Part shown: positions 16,513 through 29,000 of the stretch, piece after piece
Numbering within the stretch: position 1 is the stretch's first letter
How the letters are laid out: each line of letters begins with the position of its first letter
Source: Chitinophagales bacterium
GTDB taxonomy: Bacteria; Bacteroidota; Bacteroidia; Chitinophagales; CAIOSU01
Assembly (NCBI GenBank): GCA_018401955.1
Contig: JAGYJT010000023.1
Coordinates: forward strand, 1 to 46,234
Direction: 5' to 3'
DNA length: 46,234 bases
The notes under the pieces: generated by a model
What the model saw: only the letters and a program-made list of their open reading frames with translations
The model's database searches: none
Told to the model about the DNA's origin: nothing
Program-made: the position numbers and the translations under genes

Positions 16513-17048
16513 ATCAATAATTTAACTCTCGATAAAGGTATGCAATTGGTCGTTAAAATGATGTTAACTGGCGATTAAAATTAAGGCATCAGAATAAAAA
16601 ATTTTTTAAAAATAACCCATTTTGGTATTTATCATTGGATTGTTGGAAAGCTTGAATGAATTGATGTTTAGCTCAAACCAATGGCATAAGTATGTAATTA
16701 GAATGAGGTATGGCAATTTTATTTTAAGGGTAAAACATAAAAAATTTAAGAATAGGTTGCAATTTTTTGTAATTTCGCTGGCGAATTGACAGCAGCAAAA
16801 AATTAGGTCATAAAAAAGTAATCAAAATGGTATCTTTTATAGGCATATATGCGTATAAGCTCATTGTAAGTTCCTCAGACTTGCGCAGAACTAACCATAA
16901 ATTCATCACATTGACAACATTTATTAAAAAAAAACTTGACATACCTGTATCTCAAAGATACATTGAAGGGTATGCATGTGGTCTTTCTAGTCGGTTAGGC
17001 GCTTGCTGTAACACAACCAATAACGAAGCATAATAAAAATAGTCAGTA
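16513..17048. other. 536-base region upstream of the giant adhesin genes
   Basis: A/T-rich sequence between the divergent alkaline phosphatase and the first giant gene. TAATTTCG at 16770-16777 resembles a -7 element (seven of eight) but lacks a TTG at the right distance. TTGACA occurs twice, at 16911 and 16936, 25 bases apart, and a small perfect inverted repeat GTATCT-CAA-AGATAC lies at 16947-16961. A 68-codon frame at 16827-17033 ends 15 bases before the giant ORF and has no recognisable domain. The real promoter cannot be fixed by eye; a long leader is possible. Confidence 0.4.
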
Positions 17049-20000
17049 ATGATTAATATTCGTATCGCATCTATCGCTATGCTTATTCTATGTTTAGCGA
17101 TTTCTGGAGTGGGCTATAGCCAATCCTTTACCAATGTGGCCGCTTCAAAAGGCGTTGCTTTAGGGGGTAACAAGGATGGAGGTTTCAGTTTCGCTGATCT
17201 CAATGGAGATGGTTACTTGGATTTGATAGTGAACACTGACCAAGGTGATGATAATCACCGTACGCAGTTGTACTTTAACCAAGGTCCGCCTAACTACAAC
17301 TTTGTAAACGTAACCGCTACGCATGCTAACAACTTGCGCAAGTCCGTTTCTACAGGTTGTTCAGAAATGGAGCGCTGCGCAGTGGTGGGCGATCTTAACC
17401 ATGATGGCTATCCAGATTTTGTGAGGAACAGCTCATGCAGGGTAGAGGTTTGGTTGAACAAAGGCCCGAATGCTTCACCGGCTTATAGTTTTGGCGATGC
17501 TAACCAAAAACCTAACTGGGCGGTATGGACCGATAACGTTGGTAACAACAACCCAGCAAATGGTATACCTAATGGTATGAACACCGAAGGGATTGGTTTT
17601 TTTGACTACGATAATGATGGTGACCTAGACTTAATGGTTGAGAACCATAATTTTGGTATCGATATTTACAGAAACGAGATAATCCCTACGGGGACTTTTT
17701 CGCTTACCCACGTTACACCGGGTAGCAGCGGTTTTTCTTTGGGTCTACCAAATTCAGCTGCTGATGGCGATTATGGTTCTGTAACCGATTTTGACGATGA
17801 TGGATACATTGACTTGATTGCCCGTAAACGCGACCAAGAAGACTTTTTTAGGAACTTGGGTAACGGAACCTTCCAAACCGTACCAACTTCAACCAATAAC
17901 TTTAATCAGCAAGCAAACAACAATAACAAAGGTGCCGTATCGCTTTACGATTTTGATAACGACGGTGACTATGACCTAGTATGGACCGATAACGACCCTA
18001 ACCAAATTTGGCAGCAAAGTGGTGCGGGCACAGGCGTGTTTAATGCAACGGGCGAACCTTGGGCATCAGCCGGGCTGAGCATGGTGCATTCTGGCATTGA
18101 TGGTGTTGCTTGTGGCGACATTGATAATGATGGCGATATTGATTTGTTTTTTGGTGGCGACCATACCAGCTATCTTTTTAGAAACATAACACCTAAAGGC
18201 AGCACAAATTTAAAATTTGAGTTGATTACATCTATTAATACTGGTGGCGCCAATGTTGAAGGTTGTACGTTTGTTGATTTTGATAATGATGGTGACCTTG
18301 ATTTATACCTTAATATAAGAGGTGGCAATAACCAACTTTGGCAAAACAACTTAAACGACAGTGATTTCTTGATGGTTGAGGTACTTGAAAACCTTAACAA
18401 CTTGATTCCTAACAGGCACGCTTTGGGTGCCAACATTGTGTTGAAAGATTGTGATGGCTCGGTTTTATCAGGTATTCGCGAAGTAAACGGCGGTAACGGC
18501 CACGGTACCCAAGACCCTGCAGTAGTGCATTTTGGCTTGCCTTTGGGCGCTAATAAGGATTATGTTGTTGAGGTGCACTATCCTTACTACAACGGCACTC
18601 GTAAAATTGTACAAGAGTTTGTTAATCCGTCGCAAATATCGGGCTACCAAAAAATTACGATTACTCCGCAATCAATGCTTACGGTTTTAAACCCTTCGGT
18701 TACCAGCAATACTGGTAACCTTTCGCTATGCGGGGCCAATAGCAATATACAGCTTACTGTAAACAGCGGTGATTCATTTTTGTGGAGCACCGGTGCAACC
18801 ACTTCAACGATTACAGTTAACACCCCAGGCACTTACACCGTAACAGTAACGTATAACAACGGTTGCGATGCCTCTACCTCTGTAAACGTAACTACCGATA
18901 CTAATTGCCCTGATTGGCAGTACGATTGTGGTAATACTAAAGTGGAAATTGTGGGTAAAGGCGCAAAGAGTGCCAGCAGCACCACTTTGAACTTTACCGA
19001 TGTTTCAACCATCGACTCGATAGTGATTGAGGCGGTATGCAAAAACCAAACACTGCCTACCAGTGCTACCTTTACCTCATCATCACAAAACATTACCAGC
19101 ACCAACCGTTTGAATGTAATTAACGGAAATGGAGACCAAGGCATTTTTAGGGTTAAAATGAACCCAGCATCATCAATTACCGTAAGTACCAACCAACGCA
19201 ACCAAACATACTCAGTAATAGCTTATGTGTACCGCTCTGGGGTTGCTACCGCAAGTGGTGGCTCAGGATTTTACACCAATGCCTATATCTACAAAAACTT
19301 AATTAACTACACCTTGTCTGTTCCGGCAACTCCAGGAAACAAGACGCTTACCCTTACCGTGCCTATTACCGAAATGGATAACGATAGCCGTGTGGCCATC
19401 ATTACCGCCACCGCGGGCACTGTTACCAGCTCACGCACCATCAACACATATGCCAATGGCAACTCGCTAAACTTGGTAACCCTTACATTAAACAATGTAC
19501 CGGGCAACGTTACCTCGGTTAATGTAAACATCAACTCACCAAATAGCAACGGCGACTCTTTTTTAAGTGGTGTATCAATTAACACCGAGAGCTGCTGCAC
19601 CCCAATAACGGCCAATATTGTAAAAACCGATGTGGCTTGTAAAGCCGATAGTACGAGCTATTGCACACTTACTTTGGCTACTAGCCAGCACGGCTTGTGG
19701 TTAAACAACATACCCAATGCCCCTAGCAAATATTATAAAATAGTAGGTGGCAGTGCTACTGCTACCAAATACAGCGATGGCCGATTGCACATTACTGGTA
19801 CGTTTGAAAACGTAAACGATGCCAACCGCAAATGGAGCATTGATGTAATGTATACCAACAAAATGAATTGGACCGAGTTTAATGCTCGCGGTGGTACTTG
19901 GAAAGGCCAAGCAAACAACGTTGGAAACAATTACCTTGATTGGGACTACTATATAATGGATGTGAACTATGCCAACAAGTTGGTTGGTAGTGGCACGTTT

Positions 20001-23000
20001 GCGGGTAAAACCCTGAACCTTACACACATGCCGAGTAACTATTTGTATGGTTTCCAAGTTGGGCAAGGTGCTAACGACTTTACCAGCGACTGGGGTATGA
20101 GTGGTTGGTTTGAGCACACCGGTTCTTGGACAGGCAAAGGCGATATTAACTTTGATGCCGTTTGCGACTCTACCGAGTACACCCAATCAAGCACCTGCAA
20201 CGGTACCGCCGACCTAACCGTTAGCGGTGGAGCTGCACCATATACATACACTTGGAGCAATGGCGGTACCAGTCAAGATGTGGCGGGCCTATGTGCTGGT
20301 AGTTACACCGTAACCATTACCGATGCATATGGTTGTACTACTACCAAATCAGTAACTATTGGTTCGCAATCAACCCCACTAACCGTAACTTGCAACTCAA
20401 CCGACGTAACTATCCAAGGTGGTAGCAACGGCATTGCATCAGTAACCGTAAGCGGCGGCGCTACGCCATATAGCTACTTATGGAGCACTGGCCAAACTAC
20501 CCAAAGCGTAAACAATCGCCCAGCTGGTGTTTATAGTGTAACCGTTACCGATAAGTTTGGTTGTGAATTGGTATATGAGTGCTGCATTAAGCAACCATCA
20601 GTATGTGAAGGTTTCCGTACCCAAACCATGGGTGGCTGGGGCGCATCACCAAGCGGTGGTAACCCAGGTGCCTATGTACATGCCAACTTTGCTAGTGCTT
20701 TCCCTAACGGTGTTACCATTGGTTGCCCAAGTGGAGGCTTTACCCTAAAATTAACCAGCGCACAAGCGGTTACCGATTTCTTGCCATCTGGCAGCACCGC
20801 ACGTGCTTTAACAGCTAACCTAACCAACCCGGGCGGTAGCTACAAAAATGTATTGGCAGGCCAAGTAATGGCACTAAGCCTTTCGGTTGGCTTTGATAAT
20901 GCCAATCCTAACTTTGGCCCTAGCACCACAGCCTTACAAGATTTGGTTATCGCATCTGGCCCATTTGCTACTTGGACGGTAGCCCAGGCCCTAGCCGAAG
21001 CCAATAAAAAATTAGGTGGTTGTGCATCGTCATATTCTTTCAGCCAATTGAACGATGTAATAACCAAGATTAACGAAAACTATGTTGACGGTAATAACAC
21101 TGGCAACTTCTTGATATGCGGCTTAGAGCTAACCACCGTAAAGGTTGATGTAAAATGCTACGGACAGAACACAGGTTCAATTGACCTTACCGTGTCTGGC
21201 GGTGTTATGCCATATACTTATGCTTGGAGCAACGGTGCTACCTCGCAAGACCTTACCAATGTAGCTGCAGGTACTTACAGCGTAACGGTTACTGCCACCG
21301 GTGGCCTTACCGCTACTGCTAGCGTAACCATTAACCAACCAGCACAGCTTACCCTTACTACTACCAAAACCGATTTGGATTGTAATGGTGCGTGCACCGG
21401 TACTGCTAGCGTAACAGCATCTGGCGGTACATCGCCGTATACTTACAAATGGAATACCAACGCAACATCTGCCGCTATTAGCAGCCTATGTGCGGGTACT
21501 TATACTGTTACCGTAACCGATGCCAATGGTTGTACTGCGACTGAAACCGCTACATTAACCCAGCCTACTGGCCTTACGGGCAGCATTACCAAAACCGATG
21601 TAAGCTGCGGAAGCGGCAACATCCCTTGCCAGTTGTTCCAATATGCACCTGGCTCTCATGCGGTTTATTTGCCAAACCTAGGCTTGAGCTCTGATAAGTG
21701 GGTGTTTGGCCCGCAAGGCGGCACTATTGAGACCTATGCCAACGGCACCGCCCGTATCTATGGCAACATTTATTTCCACAACGATACCACCAAGTCTTTC
21801 TTCTTGGATTTCAACTTCAGCAACAAAATGACTTGGGCACAATGGAGTGCACTAGGTCGTGGTTGGAAAGGATCTGCTGGCACGGTTGGTAACAACTTTG
21901 AAAACTGGGATTACTATATCTTCAGCACTTCTACCCCAAGTACTTTAACTGGTAGAAACGCATACACAGGCAATAACCTGAACGTTACGCACAACCCAAG
22001 CAACTACCAATATGGTTTGCAAATCGGTTTGGCGGCCAACGACAAAAACGGTAACTATGGCTTGAGCACATGGTTTAACCACACTGGCTGGAAAACAGGC
22101 CATGGCGATATTAACGCTAACCTAGTGTGTGTACAAGGCCAGTGCGATGGCACTACAGATGTTACCGTTAACGGCGGAACGGCCCCTTATACATACTCTT
22201 GGAACAATGGCGCTACTAGCCAAGATCTATCGGGCCTATGCCCAGGTACTTATACCATAACCATTACCGATAGTAAGGGTTGTACCAAAACGTTAACTGC
22301 AACTATCGAATCGGGCAGCGAGCTTGTATTGAATGCAACTGGCACCAACATTGCTTGTGTTGGTGTTTGCAACGGTACTGCTACAGTTTCGGCCTCGGGT
22401 GGTTCAACTCCATACACTTATGCTTGGAGCAATGGCGCAACAACACAATCGTTGAATAACATTTGCGCTGGTACTTACATTGTAACTGTAACTGATAGCA
22501 AAGGTTGTTTTGGTAGGGATACCGTGGTAATCACTGCCAACCCTAAACCAGAAATTACTGCAACTGCTAGCCCTGTTGATTGTTTCGGCGGCGCTACTGG
22601 TTCTGTAACTACTGTGGCCACTGGCGGAACTACCCCTTATAGCTATACTTGGACCCCAGGTAGTGCAACTACTGCAAACTTGAATAATGTTGCCGCAGGT
22701 ACTTACACCGTAATATTGACTGATGTAAACGGTTGTAAGGATACTGCAAGTGCAACCATCACCCAACCAGCATCTGCTATAAGCGCCACTATCAGCTCAA
22801 CTCCTGTAAGTTGTATTGGTGGTAATGATGGAACGGCTGCTGTGGTAGCTTCGGGTGGTACTGCACCATATATTTATAGCTGGAGCACCACTCCTGCCCG
22901 CACCACTGCTGGTATTACTGGCTTAAATGTGGGCTCGTATAGCGTAACAGTAACTGATGCCAACGGTTGTACTGTAAGCAAAACTGTACAAGTAACTGGT

Positions 23001-26000
23001 GTACCTGCCCTTACTTTGGGTAGCGTACCTACTCCGGTACTTTGTAATGGTGGCAACACTGGTTCAATCAATTTGACCGTAAACGGTGGATCTGCACCTT
23101 ATACCTTTAACTGGAGCAACGGTGCTACTACCGAAGATATCAGTGGGTTGACTGCTGGTAACTATAACGTTACCGTAACCGATAAAAACGGTTGCGTGGC
23201 TACCGCTGGTGTAAGTGTTACCCAGCCTCAACCAATAAATGCAACAGCTAATGCTACCAATGTAAATTGCAATGGTGGCAGCACTGGCGCAGTATCATTA
23301 AGCGTTAGCGGTGGTACTACTCCATTTACCTATGTTTGGAGCAACGGTGCAACTACCAAAGATATTAGCGGCTTAACTGCTGGTACTTATAGCGTAACCA
23401 TTACCGATAAAAATAAGTGTACCGCTACAGCAAGTGCAACGGTTACTGAAAAAGACAGTATTAATGTAATTACCAATGCTACACATGTAAGCTGCACAGG
23501 TGGTACTACCGGTTCAATAACTACTACTGTAACTGGCGGAACTTCACCTTTCACTTACGCTTGGAGCAATGGTGCTACTAGCGCTAACTTAAACAACCTG
23601 TCAGCAGGTGTGTACTACCTTACCGTAACTGATGCTAATGGTTGTATTGCTTTGGATACCACTGGTATCGTTCAGCGTGATTCTATAGAGATTATCGTTG
23701 ATACTATCGTTAATGCAAAATGCTATGGCGATACCGGCTCGGTAACTATTACCGTAGTAGGTGGCACACCGGTTTGCACCCCTGGTACCTTTACCCCAGC
23801 TACTACTTGTACATCTTGCACGCAAACCATCAGCGGCAACCAGCAGAATATCTTTATTACCGCTGGCCAAAAAGTTTGTGTATTGGCAGGTACTACCTTT
23901 ACGGGTAGCTTGAATATGAGTGGTGGTGAGTTGGTAATTTGCGGTACTGCAAACCCTTCAAACTTCTCAACTACTGGCGGTACTATTACCGTAATCGGTA
24001 GCTTGAACGTGAACGTGCTTAATTTGGAAACGGCCCTTACCGTGCACAACTATGGTTCTATCAATGCCAATACCAATATCACTGGTAACGGTAAGTTGTA
24101 TAACTATGGTAACATTTCGGTAAGCAACGATTTGGATATCAATAGTAATGGTGGTTTGTTTGAAAACTACGGCATTACCCGCGTAAGCAACAACTTAAAT
24201 AACAGCGGTACTGCCCTTAACAATGGTACCATTTTTATTAGCAATAGCTTGCAAAATAACGGTGGTGCGACCTTTACCAACAACTGTAACCTTACTGCTT
24301 CGGTTAACTTCCTTAACAATAGCTTGTTTAACAACAACGGGCAAATTGTAGTAGGTGTTACCTCATTCTTAAACGGAAATAGTACTTTGAACATGGGTAT
24401 TGGTGCACAACATTGCACTAAGAATGTTCATTTAAATGGTTTGTTACATGGCCCTGCTACTGCTTGTGCTTCATTTAAAGTTACTGGCAACTCTACTATA
24501 AATGGTAGTGGCGTAGTAAATGGCAACATTAGCTACTGCGACTTGAACGGCATTGAAACCAATACTGGCACTATCAGTGGTGGTGCTAGCTTGAGCTGCA
24601 CATGCCAGGCCAATAACCCTAGCAATGCATATACTTACACGGTGCTTTGGAGCACTGGTGATACTACAACTACTGTAAATGGTTTGCCAGCCGGTACTTA
24701 CACCGTAACAGTAACCGATGCATCTGGCTGTACTTCTACTAAGAGTGTAACTATTACCCAACCAGATAGCATTAGCACTAGCATTACTAAAACTGATGTA
24801 AGCTGCGGCGGTGGTAATATCCCTTGCCAGTTGTTCCAATATGCACCTGGCTCTCATGCGGTTTATTTGCCAAACCTAGGCTTGAACTCTACCAAGTGGG
24901 TGTTTGGCCCTCAAGGTGGCACTATTGAGACCTATGCCAACGGCACCGCCCGTATCTATGGCAACATTTATTTCCACAACGATACCACCAAGTCTTTCTT
25001 CTTGGATTTTAACTTCAGCAACAAAATGACTTGGGCACAATGGAGTGCACTAGGTCGTGGTTGGAAAGGATCTGCTGGCACGGTTGGTAACAACTATGAA
25101 AACTGGGATTACTATATCTTCAGCACTTCTACCCCAAGTACTTTAACGGGTAGAAACGCATACACAGGTAACAATCTGAACGTTACGCACAACCCGAGCA
25201 ACTACCAATATGGTTTGCAAATCGGTTTGGCGGCCAACGACAAAAACGGTAACTATGGCTTGAGCACATGGTTTAACCACACTGGCTGGAAAACAGGCCA
25301 TGGCGATATTAACGCTAACCTAGTTTGCGTACAAGGCCAGTGCGATGGTGCCGCAGATTTAACTGTAAACGGTGGTACGGCTCCTTATACATATGCTTGG
25401 AACAACGGATCAACCAGTCAAGACCTATCGGGCCTTTGCCCAGGTACTTACACGGTAACCGTTACCGATAAGAACGGTTGTGTAAAAATAGAAACCGTAA
25501 CTATTGAATCGGGCGATGAGTTGATTGTAAATACAACAGGTACCAATATAGCTTGTGCTGGTGTTTGCAACGGTACTGCCAATGCAACTGTTTCTGGTGG
25601 CACTGCTCCTTACACTTATTTGTGGAGCAATGGCGAAACAACACCATCGTTGAGCAACATTTGCGCTGGTACTTACATTGTAACTGTAACTGATAGCAAA
25701 GGTTGTTTTGGTAGGGATACCGTGGTAATTACTGCCAACCCTAAACCAGAAATTACCGCAACTGCTAGCCCTGTTGATTGTTTCGGCGGCGCTACTGGCA
25801 GCATTGCTACTACCGTAACTGGTGGTACTTCACCATTTACTTACCTATGGACACCAAGCGGTGCTACTACTGCTAACTTAAGCAATGCTACCGCTGGTAC
25901 TTACACGGTTATATTAACGGATGTAAACGGTTGTAAGGATACCGCATCAGCAACCATCACCCAACCAGCTGATAGCTTGGACGGCACAACCAGTTCAACA

Positions 26001-29000
26001 CCTGTAAGTTGCATTGGTGGTACCGATGGTACTGCTAGCGTGGTAGCCACTGGCGGCACTGCACCATACACTTATGCATGGAGCACAACACCTACGCGCA
26101 CTACTGCTACCATTACCGGTCTGCGTGTAGGTAACTATACCGTAACTATTACTGATTCGAAAGGCTGTACCGTGGTTCGAACAGTAACGGTAACCGGTGT
26201 ACCACCACTTACCATCGGTTCAGTGCCTAGCCCTGTGCTTTGTAACGGCGGTAACACGGGTTCAATCAACCTTACCATTAACGGCGGCACACCTGGCTAC
26301 ACGTTCCAGTGGAGCAATGGCGCTACTACCGAAGATATCAGCGGCCTAACCGCAGGTACTTATAATGTAACCGTAACCGATGCCAACGGCTGTGTAGCAA
26401 CCGCTGGTGTAACGGTAGGCCAACCGCAACCGTTGGTTGCCACCGGCACCCCTATAAACATCGCATGTTTCGGAGCCAACAACGGTGGCGTAAACATTAG
26501 CGTAGTAGGCGGTACTTCACCGTTCACTTACTTATGGAGCAATGGCGCAACCACCCGTGACATCACTGGTATTGCTGCTGGTACTTACACCGTAACCGTA
26601 ACCGACGTGAACGGTTGTAAGGATACTGTAAGCGCAACTGTTACCCAACAGGCTGCTCTTAGCGTAACGGCTACCCCAACTGATGTAACCTGCTTCGGCT
26701 TGAACAACGGTTCAATCACTACTAGCGTAAACGGCGGTGTAGCCCCTTACACTTACACTTGGGGTGCTGGCCAGCCAACTACTGCCAATCGCAGCAACTT
26801 GGCGCCAGGTACATACACCGTAACCGTAACGGATGCGAACAACTGTACTGGTACCGCAACGGCTACCATTACCCAGCCTGATTTGTTAACTGCAAGCGCT
26901 ACTGGCTCTGCCTTGTTGTGCTTCGGTGACCAAAACGGCGCCGCTACATTAACCGTAGCTGGTGGAACTGCTCCATTTACTTATGCTTGGAGCAACCAAG
27001 CCACAACACAAAACTTGACTGGTTTGGTTGCAGGAAACTATGATGTAACTATTACTGATGCCAATGGCTGTACTGCTACCGCTTCAGCTAGCGTTACAGA
27101 GCCTACTTTATTGGCTGCAAATGCCACTGGTTCTGCAGTTAGTTGCTTTGGTGATGCAACCGGAACGGTTACTTTGACCGTAACTGGCGGTATTACTGCT
27201 TACACGTACTTGTGGAGCAACGGTGCTACTACCCAAAATTTAAGTGGTTTGGCTGCGGGCGCTTATACCGTAACCGTAACTGATGCTAATGGCTGTACTG
27301 CTACTGCTTCGGCTAGCGTTACAGAGCCTACCTTGTTGACTGCAAGTGCTACCGGTTCTGCAATTAGCTGCTACGGCGATGCTACCGGAACTGCAACTTT
27401 GACCGTATCTGGTGGAACCACTGCTTATACTTACTTATGGAGCAACGGTGCAACCACTCAAAACTTAACAGGCCTTTCAGGTGGTGCATACAGCGTAACC
27501 GTAACAGATGCCAATGGCTGTACTGCCCTAGCTTCTGCAACAGTTACTGAGCCAGCTGATAGCTTGGACGGCACAACTAGCTCAACGCCTGTAAGCTGCA
27601 TTGGTGGTACCGATGGTACTGCTAGCGTGGTGGCCACTGGCGGCACTGCACCATACACTTATGCATGGAGCACTACCCCAACTAGAACTACCGCTACCAT
27701 TACCGGCTTGCGAGTTGGCAACTTTACAGTAACCATTTCAGATAGTAAAGGTTGTAACATCGTGCGTACTGTAACGGTAACTGGTGTACCACCGCTTACC
27801 ATTGGTTCTGTACCTACTGCCGTACTTTGTAACGGTGGTAACACGGGCTCTATCAACTTAACCATCAACGGCGGTACGCCTGGCTACACCTTCCAGTGGA
27901 GCAACGGTGCTACCACCGAAGATATCAGCGGATTGACTGCGGGTAACTATAACGTAACTGTAACAGATGCTAACGGTTGCGTTGCAACAGCTGGTGTTAC
28001 CGTGCAAGAGCCACAACCATTGGTTGCGACAGCTACCCCGGTTAACATTGCTTGTAATGGCGCAGCAACTGGTGGCGTTAACCTATCGATTGTTGGTGGC
28101 ACTTCACCGTTTACCTACACTTGGAGCAACGGTGCTACCACCCGCGACATTACTGGCCTAACTGCTGGTACTTACAGCGTAACAGTAACCGATAAAAACA
28201 ACTGTACCGCAACAGCAAGCGCTACCGTTACCCAACAGGATGCTCTGAGCGTAACGGCTACCCCAACTGATGTAACCTGCTTTGGCTTGGATAACGGCTC
28301 TATCACTACTAGCGTAAACGGCGGCGCAGCCCCTTACACTTACACTTGGGGTGCTGGCCAGCCGACCACTGCTAACCTTAGCAGCTTAGCCCCTGGCACT
28401 TACACCGTAACGGTAACCGATGCGAACAACTGTACCGGTACCGCAACGGCTACCATCACCCAGCCTAGCGCTGCGTTGGAGGCAACTGCCACCAAAACAG
28501 ATGTAGGTTGCTTTGGTGAGTCAACAGGTGCTGCTGACCTAACTGTAACAGGCGGCACTACTCCTTACACTTATAGCTGGAGCAACGGTGCCACTACCGA
28601 AGACCTTACCGCACTTGCGGCTGGTACTTACGCGGTAACTGTTACCGATGCAAAAGCTTGTACTGCAACTGCTAGCGTAACCATTGGCCAACCAGATACC
28701 CTAACTGCCAACATCACTAAAGCTGATGTAAGTTGTGGTGGTTCTGGTCCATGCCGTGTGTTTGACTTTGGTGGAAGCGTTTCACATGCTTTCTGGTTGC
28801 CTTCTTTACCTAATATTGGTGATAACTTCGTGTTTGCACCAGGTGGTGGTTATTTCGAAGAACTACCAAATGGTAAAGCGCACATTTATGGAATTATTTA
28901 CCACGAAACCGATACCAACTACTCTTGGACTGTAGACGTATGGTTCTCTGATAAAATGGATTGGACCGCATGGTCTGCCCTTGGCCGCGATTATAAAGAT

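Noticed and set aside
16827..17033. 68-codon plus-strand ORF before adhesin 1
   Set aside because: No recognisable family and no clear promoter or ribosome site. Kept only as a possible leader in the findings, not called as a gene.
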